This document shows, in pieces, positions 34,624 through 46,444 of a stretch of DNA of 64,000 nucleotides. The stretch covers positions 992,001 through 1,056,000 of the forward strand of contig JAMYHL010000005.1 in assembly GCA_025531455.1 (NCBI GenBank), written 5' to 3'. The stretch is from Apiotrichum sp. Y4204 (taxonomy: Eukaryota > Basidiomycota > Tremellomycetes > Trichosporonales > Trichosporonaceae). Both the position numbers and the translations under genes were made by a program. The notes under the pieces are model-generated. The model searched no databases. It was not told the origin of the DNA and saw only the letters and a list, made by a program, of their open reading frames with translations. The stretch's first letter is position 1. Each line of letters begins with the position of its first letter.

Positions 34624-35849
34624 GTGGTGATTCCAAGTAGAGAGTAGTGTTTCGTTCTAGACCCAGTCCCTCAGCATATTCGTAGCCATGCATTCTGTAC
34701 AGTACAAGGCGCAATGCCGAGCTTGCCTTCACCACAGATCCACAGACCTCTCGGTGATGCCAGTGGCCAGTGGCTCATCGTCAGTGGGAGCAAGTCACGT
34801 GATCTCTCTCGCACCATTCTGAATTCTGAAGTCTTGAAAGTGTGCCCGAATTGCTGGAACATTTTTCCAGAAGGACCAGATCTTTACTCTTTCTACTCTT
34901 TACATTCTCTCCATCATCAACCTCTCGACGACATGGACATTTCTGTTCAATCTAACTCGGTGATGAGCGTGCAGACTAACTCTAGCAGAACCACGGTCTC
35001 TGCTCTGCCTCTTTGCAGTGTCCATCCTCCCTTTCCTACCGCCTTCCACCCCCGCTCTCCCGCCCGTAACCCATCTCCCTCCCCTCCCTACTCCTCCCAT
35101 ACCTTACCCTCCCTCCCCACTCCCCGGGCATCGCCTCACTCGCCGCGCCCGCATCCCCCCCGCGCGCGCGGCCCGCGAAGCCCGGAAGACCGACCGCGGA
35201 TATATTACCCCCCCTCCAGCTTTTGCTCATGGGGCGGGGGGCAAGTTTGACCCCGAACATGTAGATGATGTGTATGGGATTATGAGACTGTGAGAATGCA
35301 GGAATGGTGGAATGATGGATATGGATACGTTTTACTGCCCCGCACGGCGCCACACTGTCTGTATTGCGATTACTGACACTTCTGGCTTTATAGACACATT
35401 GCCAGGCGCTGCCTATCTTGGCTGAGGTTGCGTCGCGAGGGCGGCAGGCGCGCAGGCGGAGGCTCACCGGATCTGATTTCCTGGTGTTATGTTCTTGTTG
35501 AAAGTCTCGTGAGCTCGAATCTGCCTTGCAGGAAGAAGCGCAGCTGACTCTGTCTGGTCGAAGCAACGTTCTCCCCGCGGCACCGGCCATATCCAAGGCA
35601 GACAGTCTCAATTTCGGGGGTAGGATGCGAAGCTTCGAAGCTGGATTGCTGCCGGAGTAGATAACATCTAAGCCGGATCCCAGATTGGCAAAACTGCTGA
35701 TCATGAGCGACAGCTCGGGTAGACCAGTAGACAAGCAGATTAGATAGCAGATGACAGACAGCAAAATCAGATTACGGCCAGCAGAGCAGGACACCACAGC
35801 AACCACTACTGCTGCAACTCATCCATGCGCATTCCTACTTTCCTATATC
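34624..35849. other. Convergent region between pirin and glutathione transferase; possible small coding exon
   Basis: Mostly non-coding. A promoter-like CT-rich segment (34885-34930) precedes an ATG at 34933. A good branch site and acceptor end at 35018, after which an open frame runs to a stop at 35293 with a non-random-looking C terminus (GYITPPPAFAHGAGGKFD). The phases I tried do not join cleanly, so no gene is called. Confidence 0.35.
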
Positions 35850-36642
35850 CTACTTCTTCATCTTCGCAATCCTCTCCTTTGTCTTCTCCACGACCTCGAC
35901 GGCATCAAACGCGCCATTCACGCTGGGGTGGGCGGCCACAGCCTGCGCCCAGCGGTGGAACTTTGGCGCACGGCGCTCGATACCCTCCAGGAGGGAGGCG
36001 GGGTAGACACCGCCCTTTACGAGTGGCTCGAGGCGGACGACAAACGAGCCTGTCATGACCTGGTGCGGCGTGAGCTACGAGCAACGAGCAACAAACGACA
36101 AGCAACGGGCCACGGGCAAATCTATCTCATCCCACATACCTCTGCAAGAGTCAATTTGTCGTTGCCCCCGAAGAAGCCCTTCTCGGGAAGCAGCGGCTCG
36201 ACCTCTTTCACCAGCCCGTCGAGCGCCTTGTCCTCCGTATCGGGCTGGGGGTTGAACACGAGCGCAAAGAGGTGGTTCTGGAATTTTGAGAGGAACGCGT
36301 CGACGAACAGCCCCACACGGGCGCGGAAGAGCGCGCCCCCCGGTGCGTTTGACGCGGGCACGAGGTGGGACGGGTACTGGTCCGCCAGGAAGCCAGCGAC
36401 CACCGCGCTCTCGATGAGCACCTCGTCGTTCCACTGCAGAGCGGGGACCATGCCCCGCGGGTTGATCTTGAGGTACCATTCAGGACGGGGCGTGTCGAGG
36501 TCGATCGTCTCCTCGGTGAACGGCACACCGAGTTCCGCCAGGGCAATGTGGGCGCGCTGCGCCCCTGGTTGTTAGTCCTGGAGACGGCGGGGAACTTACA
36601 TGGACAGCGGCGGTTCGTGTACAGAATGATCTTGTCGGGCAT
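35850..36642 (-). CDS. Glutathione transferase, omega-like with active-site Cys
   Basis: Cytosolic thiol transferase/dehydroascorbate-reductase type enzyme using glutathione. Exons 36600-36642, 36140-36564 and 35850-36074 join to 230 aa. The thioredoxin-fold N domain contains the catalytic motif RRCPWAQRAHIAL (Cys13), split by the first intron, and the glutathione-binding loop GMVPAL followed by LIESAVVAGFLADQYP. The all-helical C domain runs from about residue 90 to the end. A catalytic Cys rather than Ser or Tyr places it with omega/lambda-like enzymes. Substrate is unknown. The CPWAQR reading confirms the first splice junction. Confidence 0.9.
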
Positions 36643-38807
36643 GGCGGGAGTGGAAAGTGTTTGTTATGAGGGTAATTGTGAGCGGTGTGGTTTATAACTT
36701 TGGGAGCAGCTGTTGTGCGAGTTCAGAGTTCTTCTTGCTCAGTCATGCTCTGTCATCATAGCGTTGCTCGGTGTCGTATGGCGTCATTTCAGCGTCAAAC
36801 GCGTCAAACCTTGCCCATTCAGTCGTGGGCACCGCGTGTTCCCCACGTATACACGTACTGCATACCACGTTCCTGGGATCCTGGTCTCCAACTCTTGCAA
36901 CGAGCATGCAAGAGCTCCGACTTGTCAAGAAGTGACACCTCAACAAGGTGCTGTCAAGATACGATGGGGATGCGTCCCATGGCCCAGACTGCGGAGCCGC
37001 GGTATGGACATACCGTGGTGACCGACAGTCATTCGGCCCAGACAGTCCTGCCGTCCTGGCCGACGGCATGGATGAATTTGTGACCGGCGGTCATCCGCCT
37101 TGCGCGACTTGGACGAGCTACATGCACGAGGGTGGGTGTATAGTTGACCGTGGAGCAGGTAGACAGAGTGAGGAGAAGCAAAAGCGGTTTTGCCCCAACC
37201 GACCCCATCGTCAGAGTCTCTACAGGTGATCACGGTCGCTCGTGGGCGTCGCTGTCGACGCAGTCGCGTCCAGATCTAGTCACGTTTACTTCACTGCTAG
37301 CTGCTCAGCCTTCCCGTCTTCCGACTCGGAGCCCCAGAACGTCCAGATCCAGACATGAATGGAAGGCCCAGATGGCCCAGCGTGTCACGGATCACGGAGG
37401 GTTAGTCTAGTCGGAGATCTGAGACATGTCTTTTGCACACGCGATCTCGCGCTCCATGCGCGATGCGCGATGCGATGCGACCGACTCGCGACCTCCCCAC
37501 CAGGCCCACCATGGTCATGGGACCGCTCTTCCCCCGTTTCGGCAGTGTGGGCGCGCGGCACTGTCTCTGAACATGCTTCTTCGCTTCTTGGGAGGCAGTG
37601 GCGTAGTGGAATGTCGACTCGCGACTCGACGTCTCTCTGGATCCGACCGGAAATCTAGCCCAGACTGGAGCAAAAGCCAGATATCGGAAGTCACACGAGT
37701 GGGCAACCCTCTTGGACTCTTCCTCGCTTCCTCGCTTCCCCACCATCCCTCAGCCAGTGGCGCCCGCACGTCGCGCACAAAGAAACTGTCCACCCCGCAC
37801 CCCGGGCGTGCGATTGGCTGCGCGCCGTCATGTGCATTGGCACTGGTGCGCAAGTGGCGCGCACAATGGCGCTGGGCGATCTGCAGCAGGGCAGGCAGGG
37901 TGGTGGCGCTCACAAGACGAGGAGGGTATTGTTGTGTGTCTCATCCTGGCGAGCGGTAGCGAGCTCGCGTGACGGGCTGCGGCTGCGCGTACAGCTACTG
38001 TATAGAACGGTTCGTTTTGAGCAGAATGCAGGGGTTGCGGCCCGGGAATACGAGATGCCCATCCGTGGGCGGTATATTGTCGCAGTCATGCATGCATGCA
38101 CGCATTGGTGATCTCATCTCCCGTGATCTCATCTCTCATGCATGATGCATAATGCCACAGCGCTTGAACGACCGGGCCGTTCTGTCATTCTGTCATTAGC
38201 AGCTCCGGGGTCGGACGCCGCGCGCGGACTCGGCCGGCCGGGGCCGAACGGGGATAATATAATTATCTCATGTAATGTCGGTTTCGGAGAACAACAACAA
38301 TAACAAAAAAGTGGGACAAAGGTGACAATTCGACAAGATGCACCAGTGACAGCCTCGCAGCTCGCATGCTCTGTCTGGCCTGAGACCTCCTACAGATGCG
38401 GGCCGCTTGGCTTTACCACCTCTGTTCCTCGCTCCTCAAGCGCTCAAGGCTGCACACGGTGTGGAGCGGGGTAACTGAATCCTTTCTCTTCTATCCAGCC
38501 CGTGACGTCAGGCACATGAGCAAAGGAGGTGGAAGCCTCCAGAGCCTCCAGAGCCTTCAGAGCACGAGAACAACAACAAGGCCCATTCCGAGACCGCCCG
38601 CCATTGTTGCGGCCGCGCCTCACGGCGCCGTGGCGCGCACCCCGGGGTCTTGGTCAGTTCTTGGCTGACGCAGAGTCACGAGACAATTGCGAGGCGCAGC
38701 AGATGGGATACATATAAGATGAGATGAGGGAGGGAGATATGACAGTCTCTCTAACCCCCACACACTCCTCCAAACTACTAAGCTCCCAACCTAGACTTCA
38801 TTTCACC
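36643..38807. other. 2.2 kb divergent intergenic region
   Basis: Lies between the glutathione transferase start and the 274-aa protein start. It contains GCGATGC-type short repeats near 37455-37480, ATGC repeats near 38088-38103 and an A-rich patch near 38290-38310. A CT/CA-rich leader lies just before 38808. No coding signal recognised. Confidence 0.5.
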
Positions 38808-39692
38808 ATGAACTTTTCCACCACCCCGCTCCCCCTCCCGCCCGTGAGCGCGCCGTGCCTCGCGGTGATCACGCTCGGGTCCGATGGACCGCGCCACAGC
38901 GCGATGATGGGCCTCGGCGTCGACGCGAGCGCGACGGACCGCGTCGAGATCGGGCAGAACATCCGTACTGTCTTCTGGCGCGCGCGCGTCGGTGTCGCCA
39001 AGGTGAGTCGCTTCAGGGTGGAGATTGAGCCGCCCTTCCCACCACATTGTTACTGACTTCAGGACGCACTCATCATTGCACCGCTCGAGACGCCGCCCAA
39101 CCCGTTGCTGAGCAGCCGTCCCGTCGCGGCCGACAAGGCCAAAGAGTTCCCGATCCTGCCCGAGCACGACACGTCGACGCTCGCAGGCCGCATCGCCCAC
39201 CTCCTCCACCAGGACTCGCACCCCGTCAAGGCGCCAAAGCCGGTGACTGATTTCCCGGGGACGATTGACGGCCGGCCCCTGGCCGGCATCTCGGTCCCCA
39301 TTTCCGTCCTCGACCGCCGCCACCTCCTCGTCGACACCAAGAGCAAGGAGACATATGTCCAGATCCCCGTCGGCTCCGACGACCCCCTCAAGCAGGCGAC
39401 CCTGTCGTTTGAGTTTGACGACTGGCTCACCGCCACGGCCGACGCCGAGATCCTCGGTACGAACCTCCAGCTCGCGCTCGACGGTGCCGAGCCGACCGCC
39501 GCGCCTGAAGGGGCGCAGAACGGTGCTGCGTCTGCCCCGGCGGGTGCGGCCGCCGCGCTCGGCCCAGAGATCACCCCCCAGCGCACGCAGGCCGGCCTGC
39601 GCGTGGGCCGCGACAACGACGGCTCGACCCACCCTTCCGGAGACGGCGAGTACAAGGCTGGATGGCAGGACGCTATGCGTGGAAAGTGGTAG
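38808..39692 (+). CDS. Conserved-looking protein of unknown function (274 aa)
   Basis: Exons 38808-39002 and 39063-39692 join in phase 0. The N-terminal third is compact and hydrophobic (PCLAVITLGSDGPRHS, then MMGLGVDA, then IRTVFWRARVGVAKD), suggesting a folded domain. A charged middle part and the segment VPISVLDRRHLLVDTK with VQIPVGSDDPL look like a second beta-rich region. The C-terminal 70 residues are Ala/Pro-rich and probably disordered. No membrane helix or signal peptide. Coding bias is strong and the intron is standard, so this is a real gene. I do not recognise the family. Confidence 0.8.
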
Positions 39693-41151
39693 TTTTCGGG
39701 TATAATATGCATGTACGAGTATGAGTGTTGGACACTGAGCGAGGCGAGGAGGGAAGCAGAACGCGACGCCGAGATTGCTTCTGATTCTCAAGCCAAGAGA
39801 TGTTCTCTCGAAGCGAGGCATGCCGCATTGATAAAAAGCGCCACATAGTCATTCGCGAAGCGCGCCACAGAGCTTGGCTGTAATTTGCAGTGCCATCTGG
39901 TGAACGATCGATGATAAGACAGTGCTGATGGCGAGCGCACCAGAGGAATGGACACTTGGGATCCTGGGTATAGAGGTAGTTTCGGAGCTGTGGTCACTTC
40001 TGTCACTGGAAGCTCGCAAAAGAGGCCGAGCCTCCATGACACAACGCGGACCAGAGTAAGTATTGTCGCTACTCGCAGCATTGTCGCTACTCGCCTCTCT
40101 CCTGCACACTCCTTGTGGCTCAATACGTATACCGTGCGATGCAACCCTGTAGCTTTATGAGCACGTTAATCACACATGGTCAGGTAGAGAAGCTGACATG
40201 TTGACAGCTCAGACAGCATCACAATATCGATGCGTCCTTGAGGCTCGGAGAAACCTCGAAACACAACTCTGCGCCATGCCCATCGCGAGTACCGTGACGG
40301 TCAAGAGTGCTATAGCAGTTGATAACGTTAGCCACGAGCCAGAGTAGACTCTAGTTCAGGGGAGATCGGAGAAGAGTGCGGCAAATGTTAAAAATAGAAC
40401 ATTCCATCACTCGCACTTATACCTGGACTTTTTTTTTCCACCACTGCGCGCAGCCGCGTCCATCACGTCCTCACCACCGCGTAGAACATCGTCGCCGTCG
40501 AGCACGTTGTTGAGGCTGCAATACGGATGTGAGGAATGTATCGGGATGTGTCGGGTCTATCCGAGGCATGCAATGCATGCGGTGGGCGTGGCTGTTTTGG
40601 GAGTTGCGGGTGAGTGGGAAATTGGCCGACGTTGGTGACTGACGTGCTGTGATGACCGCAAAGTCCTCTTTTTCCCTGCATCAATCCAATCTTTGATAAC
40701 CTGGCTCGTCTGCTCGTCTGCTCTCTCTCTCTCTGCCGTTTCATTCGCTCCAAACAGTCCCAAAAGATGTATCTCACACAGATATCGATTATTCTTCTTC
40801 TCTTTTAGAACTCCTAGAGCAGAACTAGCACGTTGCCAAGACCGCTCCGTCCTCGTCTGCGAGCATTGCCGCATCTATCTATAGAAACGTTAGACTCTCT
40901 TCATCACCACCACCATCGTCTCGCGGAACATCGCTCGACGGTCAACCGCCGACAACCGCAGTCCACTCTAGCACTGGCACTCTTCTCATCTGCCCATCTC
41001 ACTTTTATCTCGGCTGGCCGACTGTACACACGAGACTCGACGACGACGACGGTATATATGCTCACCCGGCAGTGATCCTGTCCCTCATCCCGCAACGACC
41101 GCAAAAGCCTAACGTCCGCTCCTTCCTTTTCTCATTCCATTCACATCCACA
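39693..41151. other. Upstream region of ZIP transporter
   Basis: 1.46 kb. It contains a T-run near 40430-40438, a CT microsatellite near 40720-40735 and CT-rich leader sequence before 41152. A short minus-strand open frame at 40407-40515, preceded by a good acceptor, might be a terminal exon, but no matching upstream exon was found. Confidence 0.45.
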
Positions 41152-42405
41152 ATGGCCGACACGTCCCAGATCCCCGACATGAGCCTCGACACCGAGGACC
41201 CCTGTGCCGCGTCCTTCTCCACCGAGCACTGGGGCCTGCGTATCGGTGCCATCTTCATCATCCTCGCGACCTCTGCCCTCGGCACCATCCTGCCCGTGCT
41301 CCTCCGTCAGAGCAATGTTGTCCCAAGGGCTGCGTTTGAGTGAGTTTGTTGTTGTGGGATACGATCAAGGTGACTCACCCACCCACGCGATCCTTTGATC
41401 CTTTGTCTGCTTCACCACTGACCCTCCAGCTTTGCAAAGTACTTTGGTTCGGGCGTAATTATTGCAACGGCCTTTATCCACCTCCTCGCGCCGGCGTTCG
41501 ACGAGCTCGGCTCTGAATGCCTCTCGGGGACTTGGACCGAGTACGACTGGGCTCCCGCGTTTGCGCTCATCGCTGTCTTCGGCATGTTCTTCGCCGAGGT
41601 CGCAGCCTACCGTATCGGTACGGAGCGGCTGATGCGCCTTGGCGTCCCATACTCTTCGCATGCGGATGACGCAACCGACGCACACGCACACTCGCACGCA
41701 CACGACCCCCCTCTCGACGTCAATACCTCCGCCGTCGACCACCCGGGCCACGTCCATCCCGAAGCGATCCCAACTGCCACCGCCCACGATGTCGACACCG
41801 TCGCCGAGCACACTATCACCCACAACCACAACCACGAAAAGCCGCTCGCCAAGGATCCCGAGAGCCTTTCTTCCCACTCGTCCTCCACCCTCGCTCAGGA
41901 GGCCAGCCGTGCCGAGACCGCCGCGCAGATCCTCGCGGTCGGCATCCTCGAGTTTGGCGTCATCCTCCACTCGATCATCATCGGCCTCACCCTCGCAGTC
42001 AGCGACGAGTTTATCGTGCTGTTTATCGTCATCATCTTTCACCAGATGTTCGAGGGCCTCGGTCTCGGCTCCCGTCTCGCAGGTCTGACGCTGCCCCGCA
42101 GCGTAAACTGGGTGCGCTACTTTGCCGCGGTGCTCTACTCGATCTGCACGCCCATCGGCATCGCGGTCGGCCTCGGTGTCCGCCAGACGTACAACGGAAA
42201 CGGCAAGGCGGCGCTCATCACCTCCGGCATCCTCGACGCCATCTCCGCGGGAATCCTCCTGTACACTGGTCTTGTCGAGCTCCTCGCACACGAGATACTG
42301 CTCAACCCCCGCATGATGCGCGCCTCGAACGGCAAGCTCGCGTACGCCTTCATCTGCATGTCCCTCGGCGCGGGCCTCATGGCCCTTCTTGGTCGCTGGG
42401 CGTGA
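41152..42405 (+). CDS. ZIP family zinc/iron transporter
   Basis: Divalent-metal importer of the ZIP (SLC39) family, probably in the plasma membrane. Exons 41152-41339 and 41430-42405 give 387 aa. Eight membrane segments are expected and visible: I near GAIFIILATSALGTILPVLL, II near GSGVIIATAFIHLLAPA (His in the helix), III near FALIAVFGMFFAEVAAY. A long His-rich cytosolic loop follows (HAHSHAHD, HPGHVHPE, HNHNHE). The signature helices IV-V contain FGVILHSIIIGLTLAVS and FHQMFEGLGLGSR, with the conserved metal-site His/Glu residues. The C-terminal helices end in ALLGRWA. It resembles yeast Zrt1/Zrt2. Zinc is the likely substrate; affinity class is unknown. Confidence 0.93.
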
Positions 42406-42959
42406 GAGTTTGATGAATTGGAGGATTCCAGCGAAAAGGGAGGAAGGAAAAGAGAGTCTGGTGCGAGCAGCGCCCGACACCAACGGATCTCATATTTTAT
42501 AATGTGCTATAGACCATTATCTGGCATCTCCTTGTGGATACCCATGCCCATGTATCATAACCTTCAGTCCATTGTGTTTGCTTGATGTTGCGTGTGCGAG
42601 GCGACGGCGAGAGGCATAACTGAAAGCAGGAACCGGACAGGGACCACAGTCTCAGTAGGCCGGGACGGTGTCCATAGCCTGGGGGGCGCGCCACTCCGCA
42701 ATCCCCAGTACCAGTACCAGTCCAGGAGGCGCAATTTCCACATGCACACACTCATCACTCGCTCTTTTGTCCATCGAGAACATCCATCCATATTTCCATT
42801 TCCCCGTACTTCTCGCTTCTTTTGCATTCACCGACTGTCGCCACCCACCAGGCACAGAGCACCAATCACTCGCATCGGTGGTCCCGCGCGTCAAGCGTCC
42901 TCTCCATCTTCTCTATCCGACTCTCATCGCCCCGTCATCCCTTCACCCCGACTCCACCG
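42406..42959. promoter_or_regulatory. Nucleoporin upstream region
   Basis: 554 bp between the ZIP stop and the nucleoporin start. CAGTAC repeats lie near 42710-42722 and a CT-rich tract runs through about 42770-42950. No coding signal. Confidence 0.5.
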
Positions 42960-45900
42960 ATGGCCACCGCCCTCCGCGCCACAGCGGCCGCGGCGCGGTT
43001 CGCGTGGAACTATCCGCTCTACGCGCTCGGAGTCGTCGTCGCCCTCTACCTCGTATTCCTAGATGCGCGCCGGCGGTGGCGCGTCCGCCGCGCCCTCAAC
43101 GCAGCAAGACTGTGAGTGTACACCCTCCTTTTCCTGTTCCTCATTCATCTTCCCTCCGGATCCCTCATCACTAACGCACAGGGAGAAGCGCCGCCGCGCC
43201 GGAATCCCCGATAGCGATACGCGCCCATGGCTCATCGCGCGCCCGGCTGCCGAGCTGCGGCGCCGCGAAGAGGCCAAGGCGGCTGCCGCGGCGCTGGCCG
43301 CGAAAGAGGAGGAACGCCGGCTCGCGGAGAAGCAGCAGGAGATCCGGGAATGGGGCCAGGGCGCGCTGCGCACGCTGCAGCGTCTCAACTCTACTGGCCA
43401 GCTGAGCACGCGGGCCGCGGCGCGGAAACCAGTGTACGAGGACGAGGACGACGAGTGAGTGTGAGTTTCTGGAGGCTGTGTCTGATGGCAGGTTCTGGGC
43501 ACAGGAGAGCGCGTCCGTCGTCAACGAGCAAGCAGCACCGTCATGGGCGCGGTCGTCGCCCGCGCGGCCGCGCTCGGCGCTGCCCGCGCCGCGCGAGAAA
43601 TCACGGGAAGAAAAGCTGCGTCCTGTCAACCGTAATGTGTCGCGGACACAGCCCAGGGCTCGGCAGCCGAGTTCCCGGGCCCGGGTCCAGAAGCGCGGAC
43701 GTGGGGATTCTGACTCGGAGGACGAGCCCGTGCGTCCGCGTAAGGCTGGACGGGCGCGGCCTGTCCGGTCACGCGCCGTCGAGGATGAGGAAATGGCGAG
43801 CGACGACTCGGAGATGGACGAGGATGAGGAGGAGGACGAGCTCGAGATGAAGGAGGAGGAGGAGATGGACGGCGTGGACATGGACGAGGAGATTGTTGTT
43901 GATGAGACGCCTGCGCGGATAAAGCGCACGCTGCAGGAGGAAGGGCCGCGGAAGCGTGCGCGCAAGTCTCCGTCGCCGTCTGTCGACTCGAGCGACTCGG
44001 ATATGGAGACGGATACGCCGAAGCAGCCGCGGGGCGCGACCACCCTGCGTGCGGAGACGGACGCGCCCGACAACCTCCCCGTGTACGGGGCGGCGAACGC
44101 GTCGACCGAGGCGGTCCGCGAATGGACGGATGCGGCGGGCATCGACTGGTTCCTCGCGGCTGACGGGACGCGGTTCCGCGCCGAGGAGATCCGTATCGCC
44201 ACGCTCAAGTACACGATGCCGCGGGATAGCGAGCACCCCGACGCGCGAACCGAGGCCGGGGGATTTGTGCGTGTCTGGGTCGAGGAGTGCGAGTACGACG
44301 CCCTCAAGGCCGAGGGACGCCTCAAGTGGCAGGCAAAGGAGCGGGAGCTCAAGGACAAGGGCAAGGAGAGGGAGAAGGAGAGGGAGGAGGACAGGGAAGA
44401 CTCGCCAAAGAACACCAAGTCGTCGCGGGGCACAGCGTCTCCGGGCTCTGATCTCCCGTCCCGCCCGTCGTCCGCCATGTCGATGCGCTCGCAGCGCACC
44501 CTCTCGCGCTCGTTTGGCCCGACGCGCATCGGCCTCGCAAACTCCGTCATGGCCAAGCCCTCCGCCTCGGTCTCGTCCTCGCGCCCCGAATCTTCATACT
44601 ACACCAACACGGCGGCGTTTGACCGCCAGCTTGCGGACCCGGCGCGCAGCCGCCTCAACTCGCCCGCGCGCTTCGGCTCCCCGCAGCGCAGGCAGTTTAG
44701 CGAAGCCGGCCGCGCAAAGCGCCATGACGAGCTCATTGCCAAGCTTGGCGGCAAGGACGAGCCTGGGACGCCTGCCGCGCCTGCCGCGCCCGCGTCAACC
44801 CCAACTGCTGCCCCCGCGGCGCCGAGCTTCTTCAAGACTGACAAGACCGCTGCTGCGGCCGATACCGCGCCCGCTGTGTCTTCACCACTGCGCAACGAGT
44901 CGGCTCCCCAGAAGAACTCACTCGCCGTCCCCTCCTTCTTCTCCAGCCCGGCCGAAAAGGACCAGGAGAAGGACAAGGGCAAGGGCAAGGACAAGGCCGT
45001 GCCCTCGTTCTTCGGTTCCTCGGACAAGTCTGCGGATAAAGCGGATGATAAACCTGCATCTACTCCATTCAGTTTTGGGGACAAGAAGGATGACCAGCCG
45101 GCAGCGACAAAGGCGGTCCCGTCATTCTTCGGAGCTGCCGCCGCCGTCAAGCCCGCCGACAAGCCTGCTGCTAAACCTTCCACCTCCTCCGCCGATGCCG
45201 ATAAGACCTCTGCCAACGCCTCGAAGCCGTTCTCGTTCGGTGCGCCAGCGACGGCCGACAAACCCACTGCTCCCGCCGTGAAACCCGCCGACAAGCCTGC
45301 ATTTTCATTCAACACCACATCGTCCACTTCGGCATCCTCAGCTCCCACCTTCTCATTCGGGAACGCGTCCATCAGCCCAGCTGCCCCCGCTCCGCCGGCT
45401 GTTACCGCCGCCTCTGCCTCCACCGGATTCAGCTCCAAGTCCGCCGAGACTCCTGGCTTGCCCACCCCCTCTGCAGGTGGATTCTTTGGCCTCAAGCCAT
45501 CTGATGCCGCCGGCCTCCCGAAGGACACATCGTCCAGCGCCGGCATGTTTGGCAAGCCCACGGACAAGCCCGCCGAGACCCCAGCGCTCGACAAGGCGCC
45601 GACCAGTTTCAGCTTTGGCAAGCCTGCTGAGACTCCCGCCCTCGGATCCGCCTCCGGTGGCTTCAACTTTGGCGGCAAGCCCGCTGAAACGAAGCCAGTC
45701 GAGACGCCCGCTATGGGATCCGGGTCCTCGGGCTTCAGCTTCGGCTCCAAGCCGGCTGAGACGCCCGCACTTGGATCTGCGTCGAAGAGCTTCAGCTTCG
45801 GGACCAAGTCGGACGCCGCGAAGCCTGCCGAGACTCCTGCCCTCGGCACCGCCTCTACCGGGTTTAACTTTGGCTCCAAACCTGCCGAAACCCCTGCTCT

Positions 45901-46444
45901 CAGCTCAGCATCCTCCGGCTTCAACTTTGGTACCAAGCCAGCTGACTCTCCTGCACCTGGGACCGCATCCTCTGGCTTCAGCTTCTCCAAGCCAACCGAC
46001 TCGCCCGCCACTGGTTCTTTCAGTTTCGGCAAGCCCGCGTCCGGAAGCGCGACGCCGACGTCATCCGCCCCGCCGACCGCCACGACTTTCCAGTTCGGCG
46101 CGCCGAGTTCCGGAACAGGGTCGTCCTCGGCGCCACCGTCGACGACAACGTTTGGTGGCTTTGGGTCCGGTGGAGGCGCGGCCCAGGCCTCCACAGGCTT
46201 CAGCTTTGGCTCGACGCCAGCCGCGGCTCCAGCACCAGGCGCCCAAAGCGGCAACTCGACCTTCACCTTCAACGCGGCCCCATCGTCAGGCTTCTCAGTC
46301 GGCACATCGACGCCGACGCCCCCCGGCTCCGCTTCCACACCTGCATTCTCATTCGCGCCCTCCACCGGCGGGTTCAGCTTTGGCACGGCCCCGGCGTCCG
46401 ACTCTGGCCGCCCGATGGCGCGCCTCCGCCGCGGCGCAAAGTGA
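42960..46444 (+). CDS. FxFG-repeat nucleoporin with N-terminal transmembrane anchor (POM121-like architecture)
   Basis: Exons 42960-43111, 43182-43454 and 43492-46444 give 1125 aa. Residues 14-34 form one hydrophobic helix (YPLYALGVVVALYLVFL), followed at once by a very basic stretch (RRRWRVRR, then EKRRR). A coiled-coil-prone Ala/Glu segment comes next, then basic nuclear-localisation-like clusters (RKRARK), a long acidic block, and a small possibly folded part (about residues 325-430). The C-terminal half has VPSFFG-type motifs and then many FSFG/FNFG repeats, ending in an Arg-rich tail (RPMARLRRGAK). FxFG repeats bind karyopherins in the nuclear pore channel. An N-terminal anchor plus basic region plus FG domain is the vertebrate POM121 layout; homology versus convergence is open. 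Nup1/Nup60-type nucleoporins are the soluble alternative. Confidence 0.85.
45540..46060. repeat. Tandem FG-repeat-coding array
   Basis: Degenerate repeats of about 60-75 bp, each coding for a unit like KPAETPALGSAS followed by GFxFG. At least seven units are visible. Similarity between units suggests recent expansion by unequal exchange. Confidence 0.8.

Noticed and set aside
38778..39821. 347-codon minus-strand frame opposite the 274-aa gene
   Set aside because: The plus-strand gene has an ATG in a promoter-like context and a clean intron; the antisense has no motif.
41365..42483. 372-codon minus-strand frame over the ZIP gene
   Set aside because: Antisense shadow of a well-identified transporter.
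44599..46386. 595-codon antisense open frame opposite the FG nucleoporin
   Set aside because: Mirror of a repetitive GC-rich gene; the sense strand has FSFG motifs and proper splicing, the antisense has none.
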